From Pseudomonadales bacterium (GTDB lineage: Bacteria; Pseudomonadota; Gammaproteobacteria; Pseudomonadales; UBA3067), in assembly GCA_016763235.1 (NCBI GenBank), contig JAESUE010000240.1:1-17293 (forward strand): a stretch of 17,293 nt of DNA, written 5' to 3'. Below are positions 6,808 to 14,063 of this stretch, piece after piece. The position numbers and the translations under genes were made by a program. The notes beneath the pieces are model-generated. The model was not told the origin of the DNA, did not search any database, and worked only from the letters and a program-made list of their open reading frames with translations. Within the stretch, counting starts at the first letter, position 1, and every line of letters starts with the position of its first letter.

Positions 6808-7533
6808 TTATAGCTGGAATTGTTCACCCAAGTAGACCTCTTTTACGAGTGGGTTGGCAAGAATTTTTTGTGCATCACCAGCCTCAATGATTTCGCCGGC
6901 ATTAACAATGTATGCTTTCTCGCAGATTGCGAGGGTTTCCCTCACGTCATGGTCGGTGATTAGAACGCCGATTCCTCTATTACTTAGCTGACAGATAATC
7001 TGTTTGATGTCATTAACAGAAATGGGGTCTACTCCCGCGAAAGGCTCGTCGAGCAGTATGAATTTGGGGTCGGCTGCTAGGGCGCGTGCAATTTCTACGC
7101 GGAGACGCTCTCCTCCAGAAAGGCTCATTCCTAAGGATTTTCGAATATGGGTGATATGGAGGTCTTCAAGCAAATGTTCGAGTTTGGCTTTTTTTTCCTT
7201 CTTGCTGAGGGCTGTTTGAGTTTCTAAGATAGCCCTAATGTTGTCTTCAGTGGTGAGTTTTCTGAAAATCGAGGCTTGTTGGGGTAAGTAGCCAATCCCT
7301 TTGCGTGCGCGTTTATGCATTGGGTATTGGGATACATCTTGGCCATCAATGGTAATGGAGCCATTATCGACGGGAATAAGGCCGACAATCATGTCAAAGC
7401 AGGTGGTTTTTCCTGCACCGTTAGGGCCGAGTAAGCCAATGACTTGGCTGCTTTCTACGGTAATAGAGACCTGTTTTACGACTTGACGCCCTTTGTAGGA
7501 TTTGGCGAGGTTAGAGGCAGATAATATGGACAT
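6808..7533 (-). CDS. lptB: LPS export ABC transporter ATPase LptB
   Basis: A 241-residue ATPase that works as a dimer on the cytoplasmic face of LptFG to extract LPS from the inner membrane. Walker A is GPNGAGKTT (36-44), the Q-loop LPQQASIFR (about 82-90), the signature LSGGERLRVEIARALA (about 138-153), Walker B FILLDEPF (about 158-165), and the switch histidine is in LITDHD. The family signature is usually LSGGERRRVEIA; the second arginine is leucine here, and the usual ITDHN reads ITDHD. Neither touches the catalytic residues. It starts 9 bp after the lptA stop. LptF and LptG are not in the window. Confidence 0.97.
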   Translation of the reverse strand: MSILSASNLAKSYKGRQVVKQVSITVESSQVIGLLGPNGAGKTTCFDMIVGLIPVDNGSITIDGQDVSQYPMHKRARKGIGYLPQQASIFRKLTTEDNIRAILETQTALSKKEKKAKLEHLLEDLHITHIRKSLGMSLSGGERLRVEIARALAADPKFILLDEPFAGVDPISVNDIKQIICQLSNRGIGVLITDHDVRETLAICEKAYIVNAGEIIEAGDAQKILANPLVKEVYLGEQFQL

Positions 7534-7542
7534 TGGTGGGTT

Positions 7543-8136
7543 TTAGTCTTCCTGCTTTTGGGGGGCGTTTTGGGGTTGAAAGGTGGTTGTGACGCGGTTC
7601 CCAGCCTTGCCGGAGGCCTTTAACATTTGGGTCACTAGGTTATATTCGTAGAGCGCACCTTGGTGAGAGCTTTCTTCAAGCTGGATGAAAACATCGCCCT
7701 TCAATATAAGTACTTCACTGCTTACATCATAGTCAATTTGTTTTGCTTGAGCGGTAATGGGTGGTTTTCCAAGAGTGGGTGTTTGCTGGAAGCTGGCGGG
7801 AGAGCCAGTCGCAACAAGTTTCTGAAAGCCTTCTTTGCTTCTGTAGAGGTTAAGTTGATCTGCCTTGATCAGCAGGGAACCCTGGCTTAATTCGACATTC
7901 CCTTTGTAGACCGTAACACCTTGTTTATAATCAGCGAAAGCGGAGGAGGAGCCAATTTGAATGGTTTGGCTGCGGTCGTCATCCAAGGCCCAGCAGACGG
8001 ACGTCAGCAACAGTAGCGCGAAGCAGGCGGCTATGACTCCAATAGAGTGTTGAAAATCTTTCAGTCGGTGGGGTGCTGCGTTTAAGTGCGCCCCAATGTG
8101 CTTACTTGCTGCGTATAAACTGGGCTTTTGTGTCAT
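7543..8136 (-). CDS. lptA: LPS transport periplasmic bridge protein LptA
   Basis: A 197-residue OstA-fold protein forming the periplasmic bridge that carries LPS from LptC to LptD. A long basic N-region is followed by a hydrophobic core IGVIAACFALLLLTSVCWA, with likely signal-peptidase cleavage after CWA. The mature part carries the beta-jellyroll repeats typical of OstA (GVTVYKGNVELSQGSLLIKADQL; later KQIDYDVSSEVLILKGDVFI). I chose ATG 8136 (MTQKPSL) because AAGG lies 6-7 bases upstream. A GTG at 8178 is in frame but has a poorly spaced site. The C-terminus is glutamine/proline-rich (FQPQNAPQKQED). It lies in the lptC-lptA-lptB run. Confidence 0.93.
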   Translation of the reverse strand: MTQKPSLYAASKHIGAHLNAAPHRLKDFQHSIGVIAACFALLLLTSVCWALDDDRSQTIQIGSSSAFADYKQGVTVYKGNVELSQGSLLIKADQLNLYRSKEGFQKLVATGSPASFQQTPTLGKPPITAQAKQIDYDVSSEVLILKGDVFIQLEESSHQGALYEYNLVTQMLKASGKAGNRVTTTFQPQNAPQKQED

Positions 8137-8225
8137 GTTTTGCCTTGTCTTCTGTTCGATTAGAACTTTGTCCGGCACCTACTGAGGCTGCGTGCGTATG
8201 TTGGTGTGAAACAGGGTCGGAGCGT

Positions 8226-8828
8226 TTAAGGTTGATCATCGCTTTGCCTGTAGCTGCCTGCTACTTGAGATAAAAGGGTGATGGTACTACTTATCATGTC
8301 TGCTTTTAAGCCTGTGCCACTCAGTTGGCTCTGTTTGGAGTAAATATTTACATATGCCGTTGACTCTGCGCGTTTTTCGTTGGTAAAAAGTGTCAGCACG
8401 TTTGTTTTTACCGTTACAGGTTCCTTGTCTTGGGTTGTATTACCATGAATTTCGACATCACCGTTTAGTGTGATTTCATCCGTTTTGGTGATTGTTCCTT
8501 GTTTTGCTGTCACATGCCATGGGGTTTTGTTTTTTTCGTAAAGCTTTATTTTCGGCGCGCTGAGAAGAGTGAGGTCATTGTGGGAATAATGGAACAGGTG
8601 CGGAGAATTAAGGGTGTACTTGAGCTGCCCATTTTGATCAAAAACGGTGTTGGAGAAACGTTGGATCTCGGTGTCGGGGCTTTCTTCCCCCTGAGCGGAT
8701 GACGAAAGAAAGGGTGGGGCAGTACGAGCAAAATGGGTGTCGTTAATGATGAAAATCAGAGCGATAAGCACGAGCCCTAGAAAGGCTGCATAGGTTCGAC
8801 GACGGGAAAACTGCCTGCGTATAAACAT
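8226..8828 (-). CDS. lptC: LPS export protein LptC
   Basis: A 200-residue inner-membrane protein of usual length. It has a basic N-terminus (MFIRRQFSRRRTY), one membrane anchor (about 14-29, AFLGLVLIALIFIIND) and a periplasmic beta-jellyroll, with FDQNGQLKYTLNSPHLFHY and GTITKTDEITLNGDVEIHG typical of the family. It joins LptBFG to LptA. The ATG lies 3 bp after the kdsC stop, suggesting translational coupling. It shows little similarity to LptA, so the call rests on size, topology, motifs and position. Confidence 0.93.
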   Translation of the reverse strand: MFIRRQFSRRRTYAAFLGLVLIALIFIINDTHFARTAPPFLSSSAQGEESPDTEIQRFSNTVFDQNGQLKYTLNSPHLFHYSHNDLTLLSAPKIKLYEKNKTPWHVTAKQGTITKTDEITLNGDVEIHGNTTQDKEPVTVKTNVLTLFTNEKRAESTAYVNIYSKQSQLSGTGLKADMISSTITLLSQVAGSYRQSDDQP

Positions 8829-8831
8829 GCG

Positions 8832-9353
8832 CTAAAGATATTTCTCGAGTAGGGGGCTTAGTTTTCCTTGGGCATCGAGTATCAAGTCACAGAGTTCGCG
8901 TGCTGCACCTGAGCCTCCTGCAAGCGTGGTTTGCCAGTCGGCATGTTTTCTTACAAATGAATGGGCGTTTGCTACAGCAATACCTAAGCCCACAGCCCTG
9001 ATTGCGCTAAGGTCTGGCAGGTCGTCACCGACATAGCCAACCTCTTCCAGCGAAAGGGATGACTCTGCAAGAAGTTCCTTTAGTGCTTGTAGTTTATCTT
9101 CTCTGCCCTGATAAAGGTGTGTGATGCCTAGATCCTTTGCTCTCTTGATGACAATGTTTGAGGTTCTTCCCGTAATAATAGCAGTGTCTATACCCGCTTG
9201 GTGGAGCATTTTTATGCCGTGTCCATCGAGGCTGTTAAACGCTTTCAGTTCGGTGCCGTCTTCGGTAAAAAAAAGCTGCCCGTTGGTGAGTACACCGTCC
9301 ACATCAAATACCATGAGTTTTATTTTTCTAGCTTTCTCTATTACTTCCTGCAT
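8832..9353 (-). CDS. kdsC: 3-deoxy-D-manno-octulosonate-8-phosphate phosphatase KdsC
   Basis: A 173-residue HAD phosphatase that removes phosphate from Kdo-8-phosphate to give Kdo for the LPS core. Motif I is FDVDGVLTNG with nucleophile Asp17 and Asp19, motif II is AIITGRTS, and motif IV is GYVGDDLPDL. It has no cap domain, as expected for this tetrameric subfamily. Length is normal. The ATG at 9353 has GGAG 8 bases upstream. It follows kdsD by 48 bp and runs into lptC, placing Kdo supply beside LPS export. Confidence 0.97.
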   Translation of the reverse strand: MQEVIEKARKIKLMVFDVDGVLTNGQLFFTEDGTELKAFNSLDGHGIKMLHQAGIDTAIITGRTSNIVIKRAKDLGITHLYQGREDKLQALKELLAESSLSLEEVGYVGDDLPDLSAIRAVGLGIAVANAHSFVRKHADWQTTLAGGSGAARELCDLILDAQGKLSPLLEKYL

Positions 9354-9401
9354 GAGTGGCGCTCCAGTTTCTAGGGGTGTAATTCAGGGTGGTGTGTGTT
9401 T

Positions 9402-10367
9402 TTACATAACACCGGCATGAAGTAAATCATGCACACTTAAGGCGCCGACTGCGCAGTGGTTTTCGTCTACGACGATTAAGGCATGAATGTTGTTGTCGTC
9501 CATTATTTTTACTGCTTCTGCGGCAAGTATGTGGGGTGTTATGGTTTTACAGGGCGTTGTCATGACCGATGTGACAGGTGTGCTCTTAAGGTTGCTATCA
9601 AGATCTAGGGAGCGCCTTAAATCACCATCAGTAAATACGCCCAAGAGTTTTGAATTTGCATCTATGACAGCCGTCATACCTAAACCCTTTGCGCTCATTT
9701 CTATTAAGGCCTCGCTCACTGTGCTATGTTCTGGAACGGTGGGAATGGCCTTTTCGGTGCGCATTATGTTTTCTACCAAGAGTAGCAATTTTCTGCCGAG
9801 TGCCCCTCCAGGGTGAGATAAAGCAAAATCTTCGGCAGTAAAGCCCTGGGCTTCCAGCAAGGCAACGGCTAGTGCGTCGCCCATTACCAGCGCTGTAGTG
9901 GTGCTGGCGGTAGGAGCCAAGCCGAGTGGGCATGCTTCTTCATTCACGCCTACATAAAGGTTTACATCTGCAAATTGAGCAAGGGCTGAGTCGTCATTCC
10001 CGGTCATGCTAATAAGGGGAACCCCTTTGCGCTTGATGACGGGAAGTAGGGCGAGTATCTCATTGGTGGTTCCGGAGTTCGATAAGGCGATGACGACATC
10101 GGATTGTGCGATCATGCCTAAGTCACCATGACTGGCTTCTCCGGGATGAACGAAAAATGCAGTGGTACCCGTGCTGGCTAATGTGGCAGCGATTTTTGAT
10201 CCAATGTGGCCGGATTTCCCCATTCCCATGACCACAACTCTGCCATTGCAAGCCATAATTATTTCACAGGCGCGGGTAAATCTCTCATCCAGGCGATCGT
10301 TCAGCGTCGCTATAGCTTTTGCTTCAATGGAAATAACTCGGCGCGCAGTGCTCAGAAAATTACTCAT
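9402..10367 (-). CDS. kdsD: D-arabinose-5-phosphate isomerase KdsD
   Basis: A 321-residue enzyme converting ribulose-5-phosphate to arabinose-5-phosphate, the first step to Kdo. The SIS domain (about 35-170) has VVVMGMGKSGHIGSKIA (44-60), VHPGEASHGDLGM and SNSGTTNE. The linker FALSHPGGALGRKLL leads to two CBS domains (about 205-260 and 270-321). The active-site histidine in SHPGGALG is present. AGGA lies 8 bases before the ATG at 10367. It is 66 bp downstream of yrbG. The protein is complete. Confidence 0.97.
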   Translation of the reverse strand: MSNFLSTARRVISIEAKAIATLNDRLDERFTRACEIIMACNGRVVVMGMGKSGHIGSKIAATLASTGTTAFFVHPGEASHGDLGMIAQSDVVIALSNSGTTNEILALLPVIKRKGVPLISMTGNDDSALAQFADVNLYVGVNEEACPLGLAPTASTTTALVMGDALAVALLEAQGFTAEDFALSHPGGALGRKLLLLVENIMRTEKAIPTVPEHSTVSEALIEMSAKGLGMTAVIDANSKLLGVFTDGDLRRSLDLDSNLKSTPVTSVMTTPCKTITPHILAAEAVKIMDDNNIHALIVVDENHCAVGALSVHDLLHAGVM

Positions 10368-10433
10368 TACTGATATCCTGATGAAGGTAATAAATGGGTT
10401 TGGGGCCTTTTAACGGTCTCTGTTGCACGGGGT

Positions 10434-11414
10434 TTATGCGGTAGCTATCTGAGACTGGTACAGCACCACATAGTAAGCAGCATAAATGGAAAGAAGAAAT
10501 ATACCCTTTACTGCGGTGATATGGTTGCGCTTACCTAAAAAAGGCAGGGCAATTAATAACACGGTGAGAGTGAGCATAAGCGCATAGTCGCGGGAGAATA
10601 TTTCCTGTTCCAGAATGCTTGGGGCGATGAGAGCAGGCATGGGCAGTACTGTCAGCAGGTTGAAAATATTCGAACCGATAATGTTGCCGATTGCCAAGTC
10701 ATGGTGGCCTTTCATCACGCTACTTATCGATGCTGCGAGTTCCGGCAGGCTGGTGCCTAGCGCCACCAGTGTTAGGCCGATAATGGCTTCGCTGATCCCC
10801 ATGCTTAGCGCGATTTCTTGCGCGCCCCATACCATCAATTTAGCGCTGCCCAAAAGTACAACTAAACCCGTTACAAACTTAAAAGTAGCTTGCCCATTTG
10901 TTAGACGATCGTGGTCTATTTCTTCTTCCACTTCAACTAGGAAAACGTCGTCGTCATCTTCTTCTGTTGTTTTCTTATGCCGCACAAGAAAATAAATGTA
11001 AGCGAGCAACATTGCTAAAAGAATGATGCCATCGGTTTTGTCCAACTTCATATCGTAAAGTAGGCCGCCGGTCACCAGTGTAATAACCAGAAGAATCGGC
11101 AAGTCTTCGCGAATGGTTTGCCTTTGAATGGGAAGTGCGCCAAAGAGAGCGGTAATACCAAGGATAAGCCCGATGTTTGCGATATTGGAGCCAATAGCGT
11201 TGCCAATAGCCAATTGCGGGCTGCCGTTTAGCGAGGCAGAGGTGGAGATGACTATTTCTGGTGCCGATGTGCCAAGGGCTACAATGGTGAGGCCGATGAT
11301 GAGAATCGATATGCCAAAATTTTTGGCCATTGAGGCGGCACCGTGTACAAAGCGATCCGCGCTCCACACGAGCGCGGCAATTCCAAAAACAACAGCAAGA
11401 ACTGGATAAAGCAT
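10434..11414 (-). CDS. yrbG: Calcium/sodium antiporter family protein YrbG
   Basis: A 326-residue inner-membrane protein of the CaCA cation-exchanger superfamily, with ten predicted helices in two inverted halves. Alpha-repeat 1 is GTSAPEIVISTSASLNGSP with GNAIGSNIANI (about 48-81). Alpha-repeat 2 is GTSLPELAASISSVMKG with GNIIGSNIFNLL (about 220-254). The halves are joined by a strongly acidic loop (EEDDDDVFLVEVEEEIDHD, about 151-169). Substrate in vivo is not proven for YrbG itself. It is the first gene of the minus-strand run and is divergent from ibaG. In many relatives the mla operon lies between these two; here it does not. Confidence 0.93.
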   Translation of the reverse strand: MLYPVLAVVFGIAALVWSADRFVHGAASMAKNFGISILIIGLTIVALGTSAPEIVISTSASLNGSPQLAIGNAIGSNIANIGLILGITALFGALPIQRQTIREDLPILLVITLVTGGLLYDMKLDKTDGIILLAMLLAYIYFLVRHKKTTEEDDDDVFLVEVEEEIDHDRLTNGQATFKFVTGLVVLLGSAKLMVWGAQEIALSMGISEAIIGLTLVALGTSLPELAASISSVMKGHHDLAIGNIIGSNIFNLLTVLPMPALIAPSILEQEIFSRDYALMLTLTVLLIALPFLGKRNHITAVKGIFLLSIYAAYYVVLYQSQIATA

Positions 11415-11434
11415 AAGCTTGAAGGAATCTCTAA

Positions 11435-11587
11435 TTGAGTGAGGATGAATTAGAAAGCCATAAAGCTACGATTGCAACCGCTTATATTCGTAATGTGGTG
11501 ATAAAGGGCTCGCCAACGAATGAGGAGAATTTAAGCTTCATTAGGCGCGATAATTATTGCAAGCACAGTTTTTTTACAAGAATGTGA
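11435..11587 (+). other. Small open frame in the yrbG-ibaG gap (doubtful)
   Basis: A TTG-started frame of 50 codons (LSEDELESHKATIATAYIRN..., ending HSFFTRM) has GAAGGA 8 bases upstream of the TTG. The composition is protein-like and charged, but I recognise no family and length alone is not significant. It could be a small gene, a remnant of a lost gene (the mla genes often occupy this place), or chance. The rest of 11415-11677 shows only a possible promoter. Confidence 0.2.
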
Positions 11588-11614
11588 AGTTAAAGCGTTT
11601 GTGGCAGACTCTAT

Positions 11615-11642
11615 TTGTGTATTTAGGCCGGTTTTTTATTAT
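11615..11642 (+). promoter_or_regulatory. Possible sigma-70 promoter for ibaG-murA
   Basis: TTGTGT at 11615-11620 and TATTAT at 11637-11642 are spaced by 16 bp. The -10 hexamer is close to TATAAT and the -35 is weak. It lies about 35 bp before the ibaG start, the right place for the ibaG-murA-his transcript. Confidence 0.35.
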
Positions 11643-11677
11643 GATAGGCGGCCAAATTATCCTTATGAGGTAAAGTG

Positions 11678-11929
11678 ATGGTTTCCAGTGATCAAATAAA
11701 GCAGCTAATAGCGGCTCAGGTCAAGGTTGAGCATGTTGTTGCCGAGTTGAATGGCGCAAATATCAACCTAGTAGTAGTCAGTCATCAGTTTGATGGGCTT
11801 AATTCCGTTAAAAAACAACAGATGGTGTACGCTTGTCTCAGTGATTTAATTGCAACAGGTGATCTTCATGCTGTCACGATGAAGTTGTATACCCCAGATG
11901 AGTGGGAACAAGCGAAGCACTTTGTATAA
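11678..11929 (+). CDS. ibaG: BolA-family protein IbaG (YrbA)
   Basis: An 83-residue BolA-type protein. In the family, IbaG partners monothiol glutaredoxin (Grx4) and has been linked to acid stress and iron-sulfur handling; its gene is usually just before murA, as here. The class-II KH-like fold is visible, with the LVVVSHQFDGLNSVKKQQMVYACL segment (centre) carrying the invariant histidine in VSHQF, then AVTMKLYTPDEWE. I chose ATG 11678 rather than the adjacent GTG 11675 because the TGAGG site is better spaced for it and the family begins with one Met. A 57-bp gap leads to murA. Confidence 0.92.
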   Translation: MVSSDQIKQLIAAQVKVEHVVAELNGANINLVVVSHQFDGLNSVKKQQMVYACLSDLIATGDLHAVTMKLYTPDEWEQAKHFV

Positions 11930-11986
11930 GACGAGAGTTTGTTTCAGATCGTTAAATGCGCGTTGGCGCAAGAGTTGAGTTGTTGA

Positions 11987-13249
11987 ATGGATAAATTATT
12001 AATTGTGGGTGGAGGCCCTACTCGGGGCATGGTGCGCATCTCTGGAGCTAAAAACTCCTCTCTGCCAATTTTGGCGGCGACTCTCTTGGCGAGTGAACCA
12101 ATGACAGTGCGTAATTTGCCGCACTTGCAAGATGTTACCACCATGATTGAGTTGTTAGCTCGAATGGGCATTGAACCCGTGGTCGATGAACAGCTTGGGG
12201 TAGAGGTTGATGCGTCTAATATAAGCGTGCTGAAAGCCCCTTATGAGCTCGTGGAAACCATGCGGGCATCAATACTGGTGCTAGGGCCTATGCTGGCACG
12301 TTTTGGCGAAGCAGAAGTCTCCCTGCCGGGTGGTTGTGCAATTGGCAGTCGGCCTGTCGATTTACACATTAAAGGCCTTGAAGCAATGGGCGCATCGATT
12401 GAGGTAAAAGACGGTTATATTCACGCGAAATCAGCAGGCCGGCTAAAAGGCGCGCGCATTATTTTTGACATTGTGACAGTTACCGGGACTGAAAATTTGT
12501 TAATGGCAGCCACCCTCGCAGAAGGTAAAACTATTTTAGAGAACGCTGCGCGAGAGCCGGAAGTGCTGGATCTGGCAAATTGCCTTATATCCATGGGTGC
12601 GAAAATAGAAGGTGCTGGTACGGATACCATCACGATCGAAGGCGTTGATACGTTAAAAGGGGGATCTCACCGAGTGATTCCCGATCGCATCGAAACTGGT
12701 ACCTATTTAGTGGCAGCAGCAGCTTCCCGTGGTTCAATTTTAATTAAAGACACGGATCTTACATTATTGGATGCAGTGCTAGCAAAGGTGGAAGAAGCGG
12801 GAGCCGATATTAGTACGGGTGATGATTGGATTAGCCTCGACATGCACGGTAAACAGCCCAAAGCGGTTAGCTTTAGTACGACACCTTATCCTGGTTTTCC
12901 TACTGATATGCAAGCACAATTCTCAGTGATGAATACGGTTGCAATAGGGACGGGAATTATTACTGAAACGGTATTTGAGAATCGGTTTATGCATGCGCAG
13001 GAATTATCACGTATGGGTGCCAAAATCACCTTACAGGGTAAAACCATGGTGACAGAAGGTGTCGATCGACTAAAGGGCGCACCTGTGATGGCCACAGATT
13101 TGAGAGCGTCTGCGAGTTTGGTGATAGCGGCGATGGTCGCAGATGGCGAGACTATGATAGACCGCATTTATCATATCGATCGGGGTTACGAGCGTATTGA
13201 AGAAAAGTTTCAATCCATCGGTGCAAGCGTTCGCCGTATTCCCGGTTAG
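11987..13249 (+). CDS. murA: UDP-N-acetylglucosamine 1-carboxyvinyltransferase MurA
   Basis: A 420-residue cytosolic enzyme for the first committed step of peptidoglycan synthesis, transferring enolpyruvate from PEP to UDP-GlcNAc. Lys22-Asn23 lie in ISGAKNSSLPI. The catalytic, fosfomycin-reactive cysteine is Cys117 in SLPGGCAIGSRPVDLHI. A late active-site segment is TPYPGFPTDMQAQF, with the conserved Asp, and MATDLRASASLV contains the conserved DLRA. Length is normal for the 419-420 residue family. The ribosome-binding site is weak (GAG). The ibaG-murA-hisG-hisD order points to one transcript. Confidence 0.98.
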   Translation: MDKLLIVGGGPTRGMVRISGAKNSSLPILAATLLASEPMTVRNLPHLQDVTTMIELLARMGIEPVVDEQLGVEVDASNISVLKAPYELVETMRASILVLGPMLARFGEAEVSLPGGCAIGSRPVDLHIKGLEAMGASIEVKDGYIHAKSAGRLKGARIIFDIVTVTGTENLLMAATLAEGKTILENAAREPEVLDLANCLISMGAKIEGAGTDTITIEGVDTLKGGSHRVIPDRIETGTYLVAAAASRGSILIKDTDLTLLDAVLAKVEEAGADISTGDDWISLDMHGKQPKAVSFSTTPYPGFPTDMQAQFSVMNTVAIGTGIITETVFENRFMHAQELSRMGAKITLQGKTMVTEGVDRLKGAPVMATDLRASASLVIAAMVADGETMIDRIYHIDRGYERIEEKFQSIGASVRRIPG

Positions 13250-13271
13250 AAACGGGCTAGAGACATTAATA

Positions 13272-13928
13272 ATGATTGAAAATAGATCTGAGCAATTGGT
13301 ATTTGCACTGTCTAAAGGGCGTATTCTTAAAGAGACCTTACCCCTTTTAAAGGAAGCCGGTATCGAGCTTCTTGAAGACCCAGATAAAAGCAGAAAGCTG
13401 ATATTTCCAACCACACGTGATGACGTCAAAATTTTGATTATCCGTGCGACAGATGTTCCCACCTATGTCGAACATGGGGCCGCTGATATAGGCGTATCCG
13501 GAAAAGACGTGCTGCTGGAGCATGGTGGTAGTGGGTTCTATGAGCCACTTGATCTCAATATTGCACGATGCAAGTTGATGGTGGCGGCTCGGAAGGAAGA
13601 GCCGCCGGTAAGTGGACGCTTAAAAGTAGCGACCAAGTTTGTGAATGTTGCCAAGCGCTATTACGCAGAAAAAGGTGAGCAGGTGGAAATCATCAAACTG
13701 TATGGCTCAATGGAATTGGCACCATTAGTGAACCTGGCAGATAAAATTGTCGATGTCGTGGATACGGGTAATACCTTAAAAGCAAACGGCTTACACCCGA
13801 CGGAATTGATCGCTCATGTGAGCTCCAGATTAGTCGTCAATAAGGCTTCAATGAAAATAAAACATAAGCGAATTCAAGAAATTATTGATTGTCTTGAGAA
13901 AGCTGTTGAAGCTAGAAAAGCTAAATAG
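13272..13928 (+). CDS. hisG: ATP phosphoribosyltransferase, short form HisG
   Basis: A 218-residue catalytic subunit for the first step of histidine synthesis (ATP + PRPP). It is the short type, lacking the C-terminal regulatory domain, so by family knowledge it works only with the HisZ partner, which is not in this window. Motifs are FALSKGRILKETLPLL at the N-terminus, VPTYVEHGAADIGVSGKDVL, and the PRPP loop DVVDTGNTLKANGL. I chose ATG 13272 (MIENRSEQ); the frame extends upstream into the murA 3' end, but that would add a tail not seen in the family. The stop TAG lies inside the 8-bp target duplication of MITE copy D. Confidence 0.96.
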   Translation: MIENRSEQLVFALSKGRILKETLPLLKEAGIELLEDPDKSRKLIFPTTRDDVKILIIRATDVPTYVEHGAADIGVSGKDVLLEHGGSGFYEPLDLNIARCKLMVAARKEEPPVSGRLKVATKFVNVAKRYYAEKGEQVEIIKLYGSMELAPLVNLADKIVDVVDTGNTLKANGLHPTELIAHVSSRLVVNKASMKIKHKRIQEIIDCLEKAVEARKAK

Positions 13929-13931
13929 CGA

Positions 13932-14025
13932 GTAACTCTTTAGCGAACTCTTCAGCGAGCTATTTCAGCGAACTCTGTAATTGTTCAGATTGCCTTCAAA
14001 TTTGAACGTGAGCTGACATCGTTAC
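13932..14025 (+). mobile_element. MITE copy D (94 bp, internally deleted) with perfect 8-bp target duplication
   Basis: The left tip GTAACTCTTTAGCGAACT and right tip, read inward, GTAACGATGTCAGC belong to the family. The CTGTAATTGTTCAGATTGC and TTCAAATTTGA boxes match copies B and F. The left CAAATTTGA box is joined straight to ACGTGAGCTGA of the right end, so the central third was lost between the two AATTTGA repeats. Flanks are identical AATAGCGA at 13924-13931 and 14026-14033. The left part carries three reiterations of a TTCAGCGAACT-like unit. It lies between hisG and hisD inside what should be one operon. Confidence 0.87.
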
Positions 14026-14063
14026 AATAGCGAAAGGTTTCATATTAAAAGTTAAGGTGTTTT

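Noticed and set aside
13197..13271. Longer HisG starting inside murA
   Set aside because: The extension would overlap the murA 3' end and add about 25 residues absent from short HisG proteins.
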